Shown here: positions 34,142 to 41,500 of the stretch, in pieces
Layout of the letters: every line of letters starts with the position of its first letter
Numbering within the stretch: position 1 is the first letter of the stretch
DNA from: Alphaproteobacteria bacterium
GTDB taxonomy: Bacteria > Pseudomonadota > Alphaproteobacteria > Micavibrionales > UBA2020
Direction of reading: 5' to 3'
Assembly (NCBI GenBank): GCA_025934695.1
Contig: JAICWS010000001.1
Location: forward strand, 463,301 to 527,300
Length of the DNA: 64,000 bases
Program-made: the position numbers and the translations under genes
Notes under the pieces: model-generated
What the model was told of the DNA's origin: nothing
The model's database searches: none
What the model saw: only the letters and a program-made list of their open reading frames with translations

Positions 34142-34885
34142 ATGCCAAAACGCCGGCTGAACAGTCTTTTCATCTTCTCCTTCGGCATGCTGCTTGCCTT
34201 GAGCGTGCTTTTCGCCCCCACGTCTTCCCGCGCGGAAGAGGTGAACGGCGAAGGCACCGTCATCCACGGCACGGCCATCCCCTACGAGGCGGAGAAAACT
34301 GTCACGCCGGCCGCGGCGTCCGGGAAAGACGCAGCCGTTTCGCCCAAAGCCGAAAAGGCGGCCGAACCCGCGGAAGCCGAGGAAAACATCGGCTTCCCGC
34401 AGTTCAACTCGAAGACTTTCGCCAGCCAGGTGTTCTGGCTGTTCTGGGCCTTCCTGACGCTCTACGTGCTGATGTCGAAGCTCGCCCTGCCCCGCGTGGG
34501 CGAGGTGCTCGATGCCCGCCGCGCGCACAAGGAAAGCGACCTGAAGCGCGCCTCGCAGCTGCAGGAAGAAGCGACCAAGGTGAAAGCCGCCTATGAAGCG
34601 GCGATCGCCAAGGCGCAGGCCGACGCGGCCGAGGCGCAGGCGTCAGCCGAGCAGGAAGTGTCGGAGAAGATCGCGGCCGAAAACGCGAAATTCGCCGAAG
34701 CCGCCCGCAAGCGCGTCGCAACCGCCGAGCAGAACATCGCCCGCGCGAAGGACGAGGCGCTCTCATCGCTCGCCGATATTTCCGCCGACGTCGCCATGGA
34801 CATGGCGAACAAGGTGGCGGGCGTGCAGGTCGGCAAGGCCGAGGCCCGCAACGCCGTCGCCAAGGTCATGAAGGAGGCCGCGTAA
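34142..34885 (+). CDS. atpF': ATP synthase F0 subunit b' (peripheral stalk), with extended N-terminus
   Basis: A 247-residue subunit, longer than the usual 160-180. Residues 1-30 look like a signal peptide (FIFSFGMLLALSVLFAPTSSRA), followed by an acidic/Ala-rich linker to about residue 80. The normal b' membrane helix is SQVFWLFWAFLTLYVLMSKL, followed by the long coiled coil (RRAHKESDLKRASQLQEEAT) that forms the stator. The extra N-terminus is either a cleaved signal or a second membrane pass. It lies between atpE and atpF with only 1 bp to the next gene. Confidence 0.93.
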   Translation: MPKRRLNSLFIFSFGMLLALSVLFAPTSSRAEEVNGEGTVIHGTAIPYEAEKTVTPAAASGKDAAVSPKAEKAAEPAEAEENIGFPQFNSKTFASQVFWLFWAFLTLYVLMSKLALPRVGEVLDARRAHKESDLKRASQLQEEATKVKAAYEAAIAKAQADAAEAQASAEQEVSEKIAAENAKFAEAARKRVATAEQNIARAKDEALSSLADISADVAMDMANKVAGVQVGKAEARNAVAKVMKEAA

Positions 34886-34886
34886 C

Positions 34887-35387
34887 ATGTCGAAAGATGG
34901 TTTTCTCTCCCTCACCGACCCGCATACCTGGGTCCTGATCGCCACCATCGGCTTCGCTTTCGTGATCTGGAAGAAGGGCCGCGCGCCGCTGCTCGCCTTC
35001 CTCGACGCCCGCACCGCCAAAATCAAGGCGGCGCTTGACGAGGCCGAGCGCCTGCGCACCGAGGCGCAGGACCTCCTGGCCGACATGCAGCGCAAGCACC
35101 GCGACGCGATCCAGACCTCGCAGAAAATCATCGACGCCGCGCGCGAGAACGCGCAGCGCCTTCAGAAAGACTCCGAGCGGAAACTCGAGGACGCCATGAA
35201 GCGCCGCGAAGCCCAGCTCATCGAGCGCATCAAACGCGCCGAAGCCTCCGCCCTGCAGGAACTCCGCGACCAAGCCGCCGACATCGCCGCCAAATCCGCC
35301 GAACTCCTGCTGCAGGACGCCCTGCCCAAGCGCTCCTCCAAGCTCGTCGACGAAGCCATCGCCGACATTCCCGCGCAGGCGGCTTAA
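34887..35387 (+). CDS. atpF: ATP synthase F0 subunit b
   Basis: A 166-residue subunit: one N-terminal membrane helix (TWVLIATIGFAFVIWKK) followed by an all-helical charged coiled coil (AALDEAERLRTEAQDLLADMQRK). With b' it forms the heterodimeric stator that holds the F1 head, which is encoded elsewhere. The start overlaps no neighbour (1 bp after b'). A hairpin terminator follows. Confidence 0.95.
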   Translation: MSKDGFLSLTDPHTWVLIATIGFAFVIWKKGRAPLLAFLDARTAKIKAALDEAERLRTEAQDLLADMQRKHRDAIQTSQKIIDAARENAQRLQKDSERKLEDAMKRREAQLIERIKRAEASALQELRDQAADIAAKSAELLLQDALPKRSSKLVDEAIADIPAQAA

Positions 35388-35415
35388 AGGCCGATCCCAA
35401 TGTTATTTTTTCCTG

Positions 35416-35440
35416 ACCCCGGCGCAAGCCGGGGTTTTGC
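35416..35440 (+). terminator. Terminator after the F0 operon
   Basis: An 8-bp palindromic stem ACCCCGGC / GCCGGGGT (35416-35435 overall) followed by TTTGCTTT. The same bases are the arm type used in the nearby palindromic repeats. Confidence 0.65.
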
Positions 35441-35530
35441 TTTCGGTCACATAACGAAAACCCGCGCCACCCCCGCGAAAGCCGGGGCGCACCGTTGGAT
35501 AGTGAGGTCACGAAACGATCTTGAGAGAAC

Positions 35531-38500
35531 CTACGTCCCCGCTCTCGGCGTGCTGGCGCCTTTGGGCGGGCGTTTGAGGGAGACGGGCGGAGGAGCCGCC
35601 GGCGCGGACGGCGCCGGGCCGGAGGCGGCGAGATCTTTGCGGTACATGTCGAGTTCCTGCTCGGCCGCCGTGAGGTTGGCAAGCTCCATTTGCGCGTTGG
35701 CGTATTTCTGACTTGAGTCGCCGCCGCGCATCCACCGCGGCAGGACGGAATCATTGGCCTTCACGACCGCCTGCTGCTGCTTGATGCTGGCCTCGAGCGC
35801 GCGCTGGAATTCCGCCAGGTTCTTCGGGTCCTTCATGTCGATCTTTGCGATCTCGTCCGCGCCGATGCGGCCTTTCGCGTCGCGCTGGGGCTTCCCGTCT
35901 AGGCTCGCGTCCTTCACATCGGCGGAAACGGCCGTCATCTCGGCCGCGAGGTGCTTGTACTGGAGGATCGAGGGCTTGCCGTCCGGCGTCTTGACGTTGT
36001 CGAGCTTCTGCGGCTTCGCGGCTTCCGCGATCTGCTTGTCGACCGCTTCCCATTTGCGAGCGGACTGGATCGCCTTGTTGCCAAGATAAGCCACGCCCAT
36101 CACCGCCGCCGCCGTGATGACCGCGGGCGCCGCCACGACCGCGAAAGTCGCGGCGCCCGCCGCTACCACGCCGGTGCCGAGCAGCGCCGCCGCCCCGGCT
36201 TCGGCCGCAGCGCCCACCGCGAAACCCGCGGCGGCGGTCGCTGTCACGGCAGCCCCGCGCTGGACCCTGTGTTTGGCCGTGTCTTCATGCGCGACCTGGT
36301 AGATGCCGTCGACCGCGGTGACCGCGATGTTCAGTCCCGGCACGATCTTCGCCCCGCCCTCGACGGCCGGCATCGCCCTGCCCGCGAGCTGCAGGATGCC
36401 CTGTCCCGTCTGCAGGGCCGAGGTCGCGAGGTTCACCCCCGCCACGCCCATGCCCCATTTGTCCTTGTTTTTATACGCCTCGTGCAGCCCCTGCAACGAC
36501 AGGGCGAAACCCACCGCCCCGCCGCCGATATTGCTGACGCCCGAATGCAGGTTCATTTCCATCGGTGCGGCCTTGCCAGGACCGCCCATGAATTTCGACA
36601 ATTTGCCCCCGTCTGCCTTGTTATCCGGCGGCGCGGGCAGCGGCACATCGGTTTTTGGCGGCGCGGCCGCGGGCTGTGGTGCGGGCGCGCCCGTCTCCGC
36701 CCCCTTCGCCGGCGCGGAGCCTGCGGGCGCGGCGGTAGCCTGGGTGCCGGCGCCTTGGGTGGCGGGAGCCGCCGTTGCGGTCTGGGCCGATGCCGTCTGT
36801 ACCGATCCCGATTGCGGCGCAGGCATAACGGGATTAGAAATCTTGTCCGCCAGCACCGTCGCGAAACTGCCGGGCTTGGTATATTGCGCCTGCCGCTGCG
36901 CCATCCTGACGGCGGCCGCGGGATCGCTCGCGTGCAGCGCGTCGAAGGCTTCGCCGTACAGTTTCAGGTTGCTCTTCAGGCGCGGATCGTTTTCGGCAAG
37001 GTAATCGGTATCGAAAGTGACCGTCTTCAGCGCGGCAGCCGGATCCTTCGCCGCGATGTCGCGCACCGCGGAAGCATATTCCTGCTGTGCACGTTCAAAA
37101 ATGGGGCTGCCGGCGCCGGCGTGGCCCGCCAGCTCATGCGCGATCTTCGCGCGTCGGGCCGGGTCCTGGGTTTTCGCGGCGTCGAACGCCTCGCCGGTCC
37201 AGAATCCGGCGTCCCCAACCATCTCGGCCAGGTGGGAGTTTCCGCTGCGCGATAGCGTGTCGATTCCCTGCAGCGTCGCCATCGGGTCGGCCGCTATCGC
37301 CTTTTCCGCCAGCGCATCCAGTCTGCGCGTGTCGCCCTCCTTCATCCCGTCTGCCGAGGCCCGCAGCGCCGCGATGGACCAGTCGCGAACCGCCGCCGCC
37401 TTCGCGGGGTCAGCCACCTTCGGCTGGAGAAGCTCGTTGGAAATCGTGACGCCGCTCTTGTCGTTGCGCACGTCCGCCACAAGGCTGGCGTCGCCGGTGC
37501 GCAGGCCGCGGATGGAGCCGACCAGCTTGTCTGTCAGCACGCCGCCGATGCCGCCGCCGTGCGCGACCGTGTCGATGTCATCCATCGTCAGCGCCACCGA
37601 CGCCTTGATCTGCGATGGGTCGATCATCTGCGTGCCGGCCTTGCCGAATGCATAGCGGTCGCGGTCGGCGGCCGCGTTCTCCATCCCGGTCACGAGCATC
37701 ATGTGGGTCGAGCGTACGCCGCCGTCAAAGTCGACGTTGTGCTGCACCAGCTTGCCGAGGGCGCCCTGGACTTGCGGGCGGATGATGTCGCCGTATTTCT
37801 CCATCATCTGGTCCGAGGACATGGAGCTGCGCGGCGGAACCTTGCCATCATTGGCCAGCTTATCCACCACGTCGCGCGTCATGCCCGAGAGCGGGAAAGC
37901 GTCGCCGCGCGTGGTTTCGTTCAGGTGCGTGTCCATATGCTCGCGGCTGGAGACATGGCGGATCGTGTAATCGCCGTCCATCAGGAAGGCGATGTCGGCG
38001 TTATTCAGCTGCGAGACGCCCTTGACGGTATAGCCGCCCAAGGCCTTCGGGTCGAAGGCCTTGCCCCAATATTGCGCCTCGATCTCGCGCGGACTCCCGT
38101 CGGGCAGGTTCGTGCCGTAATGCCGGACCGCATCGCCGACCGTGGCTGCGTCCATGATGTTGCCATGCAGCGGATGCTTGTCACTGATGAAGTTGCCGGT
38201 CTTTTCGGGCTCGCCCTTCTGGATGAAATAATTGCCCATGCTGTCGTCATAAGTAAAAGACCATCTGGACATGTCGAGGTTCTTCAGCGGCACGACGAGC
38301 AGGTCGTGATCGGCGGATTTGGGCATCATGCTTTCGAAAAACTTTGGATCCTTCGTCAGCGAGAAATAGAGCGGGTTGTCGCGGTCGGTGATGGCCAGCG
38401 TATTTTCGCGCAGCCAGCCGTCAGTTGCCGAACGGTCGGCATGGTATTTCGCCTGGTCGCGCTTGCCGTTGGCGTCCGCCTCGCCTGTGCCGCGGTAGCC

Positions 38501-41500
38501 GTCGTTCCGCTCCATCAGCGCGATGGCCTCGTCCTTGGGCAGGTCCATGATGGAGGCGAAAGGGTCCGTGCCCTTGCGGTAGCTGCGCACCAGGTAATAA
38601 TCGTCGAGGCCGCCCGGTGTCCCCTTGCTGCGCGCGTGGGCCTCGGTCATCCGCTCCAGCTGGGCGTTGACGCTCGCGCGTGTCTCGGGCGCCAGGTCGA
38701 AGCCGACGCTCGCCGTCGGCCCGCCCATCGCCGCGTATTCCGGCGTGCGCGGCGCGCTGTTCAGGTGGAACTGGAGATCGGCGGGCCGGATGTCGTTGAC
38801 GACGCCGCGCACCGCTTCCGCCATTTTCACGGGATCGGCGCGGTCGAACTGCGCCTCTTTGAGCTGCGGATTGATGCGCTCCATCTCGCTATAAAGGCCG
38901 GCAAGCTGCTCGTTCCTCTGCGCCGCGTTGATCTGCCCGTTCTGCTCTTTCACCTGCAGCATCGTCGTATAGGCGTTCAATTCGATCGGCGTTAGATCGT
39001 AGGGCATGGTGTATTTCGCCGTAGCGCCGTCGAAATAGCGCAGCTTATCCTGCCCGGACGGCACGAAATCGATGTCGGGGATGCGCACGGTGCGCTGCTT
39101 GCCGTCTTTGCCTGTCAGCTTCGCCTCGACGAAATAGTTTTGCTCGTGCTTTCTGACGTTGAACTCCGGTGACGTTTCGAAGTCGTTCAATTCCTTCAGG
39201 ATGCGGTACTGTTCGGGATCTTGCGGCGCGGCGGGACGCGGGGCGGCTTTATAATCCGCCTGGATCTGCGCCCGCGCCTGCTCGGGCGTCAGTTCGGGCT
39301 GGCCGTCGAAGGTCCAGTTGGGACCACCATCGTTGCGCGCGAAAACGACGGATTTGACCCGGATATTCCCGTTCGCCTTGAGCAGGAGCTCGTGGCCGGC
39401 GTCGACCGCAATGCTGCCGTTGTCCAGCTTCCGGAACGTCTCGTCGCCCCTCAGGACGAAATCGCCTGTCGGCGCCTCGAGCGTCAGCTTCACCGGACGC
39501 GCGTCGTGGAAAGGCTGTCCCGAAACGGTGCCCAGGCGCGCATAGATGCGCCGCGCCAGCTCGCCGCCGGCCTTCGTTTCGGTCTTGGCGTAATCCATCG
39601 CCTCTTCGGCATCATTGGTCGTGTAGATCAGATTGCCGACTTCGTGCGTGCGCTCGCGGGTGTAATGATGATCCGCCAGCACGTCCGTCACGACATCCTC
39701 GACATTGCTGCCAGGCGGCAGGACGTTCTGCGCGATATTGCGCACCGTCTGCCGCGCGCCCTGGTAGCGCGGCTGGAAGCCGTTGTCGAGAATGTTCGCG
39801 AGGTTGGCTTCCGAGGTGCCGTGGAACAGCGTGACCGTTTCCCCGCGCGCCGCCGCGACCGCCGAGGCATCGACGAATCCGCCGCGCCGGAGAGCGATCT
39901 CGTTGCGCTGAAGCTGGTTCAGGTCCTGCTCCGTATAATAATAAGGATCATCGAGCGGCCTGCCGCCCGGGATATCGAGATAATTCACGCCGGACAGCGC
40001 GCCGAATTTCTTCAGCTCGTCGTTTGTGAGCGGCGCGGGCCTGGCGCCAGCTTCGGCCAATTCCTTCAATTGGCCTGGGGAAGGGTAATTGCGCAGGGCC
40101 TGATCATTATTTATGTCGGTCGTCGCGCGGCCCGCAGCGGGCTTCGCGGTAAACCAGGCGTCGAAAGCCGCCCGTTTCGCGCGTCCGTCGATCAGGGACG
40201 CGGGGTCTTCAGTGGCTGCCTTTTCATAGGCCTGCGCGATGCCGGGCGGCATCACCGACCCTTCCATCAACGACGTCCAGGCCGCGGGCTTGCCGGCCTG
40301 CCTCAGCTTCCAGGCGATTTCGGTCGTCGTCGCCTGGGCATCGGCCTCCATAATCCGCTCGTAGCGGATGGCATCGTCGGGCGAGCGCAACTGGCCCTGA
40401 AACGGCGAGCGCAGACCCGCCTGCCCCTGCCGCAGGTGCTGCAGTTCGTGCGCCATCTGGACGATGAGCATGCCGTCGGTCGAATATCCCTGAAGTTTCA
40501 TCCGGCTGATTTCGGCGGATATCCTGTCGTTCGTCACGCCGTTGAGGGAGTCGAGCTGCCCGCCGCGGTGAAGCGGATCGGCTGCCAGGTCGACGGGAAG
40601 GTTGCGCGCGCGGAAAGAGTCGACCAGTTCCTGGCCCTCCGGCACCGCCGCCAGCGTGTCGAGCGCGCGGTTGATGCGGCGCTGCCGCACGAAAGGCAGC
40701 GCCGTCACAAGCGCGCTGGGTGTATCCATGGCGATCTTGACGTTCTCCGGGAAAGCCGCCAGATGGCTCCGGACGCGATTATAGCTGCGGATGAATTCGT
40801 TGAAAGCCTGGCCGCCGGGCGTCAACTCCGGCTTCTTGTCCGACCAGGGGCTGTTCGGGGGAGGCTCGCTCTTCTCCGGGTTGGGCGCCGGGACGAAGGT
40901 TTCGCCCTGTGCCTGCGCGGTCTTCAACCGCGCATAAGTCGCCTCGTTGCGCGCCATGATCTCCGCATCCGCCGCCGAGTACGACCACTGCGCGTAATAG
41001 GGGTCGTCGACCGGGCGGGCGGTCGGAAGATCGAGGTAATTCACGCCGCCGGCCTGCGCGCCGAGCGCTTTGTAATCCGCCGCGGTCAGCGGCTCCGCCC
41101 GGGCGCCCTTGCCCGCCATCGACGCGATCAGCTGGTCGTTCGGCCAGTATTGTATGCCGTCATGATCATACATCGTCGGCAGCGACGCCATCGGGCCCGC
41201 CTTGGCCGAGAACCAGCCGTCGAAAGCCGCCCGCTTGGCGTAACCGTTTAGAGCGGCGGCCGGGTCCGCCGCGACGGCGGCCTCGAACGCCTGAGCGATG
41301 TGACGTTTTTCGGGCGTGTCCTGAAGCGCGTCCCAAGCCGAGGGCTCGCCCCGTTGCTTCAGCCCCCAGGCGACTTCCGTCGCCGTCGCCTGCGCGTCCG
41401 CCTCGATGAAGCGGTTGTGCAGAAGGACTTCATGCGGGCTGGGGATTTTCCCGGAACTCAGGGGCGTCATGGCGCGGTTTTGCGCCTGTCGCAGGTGCTC

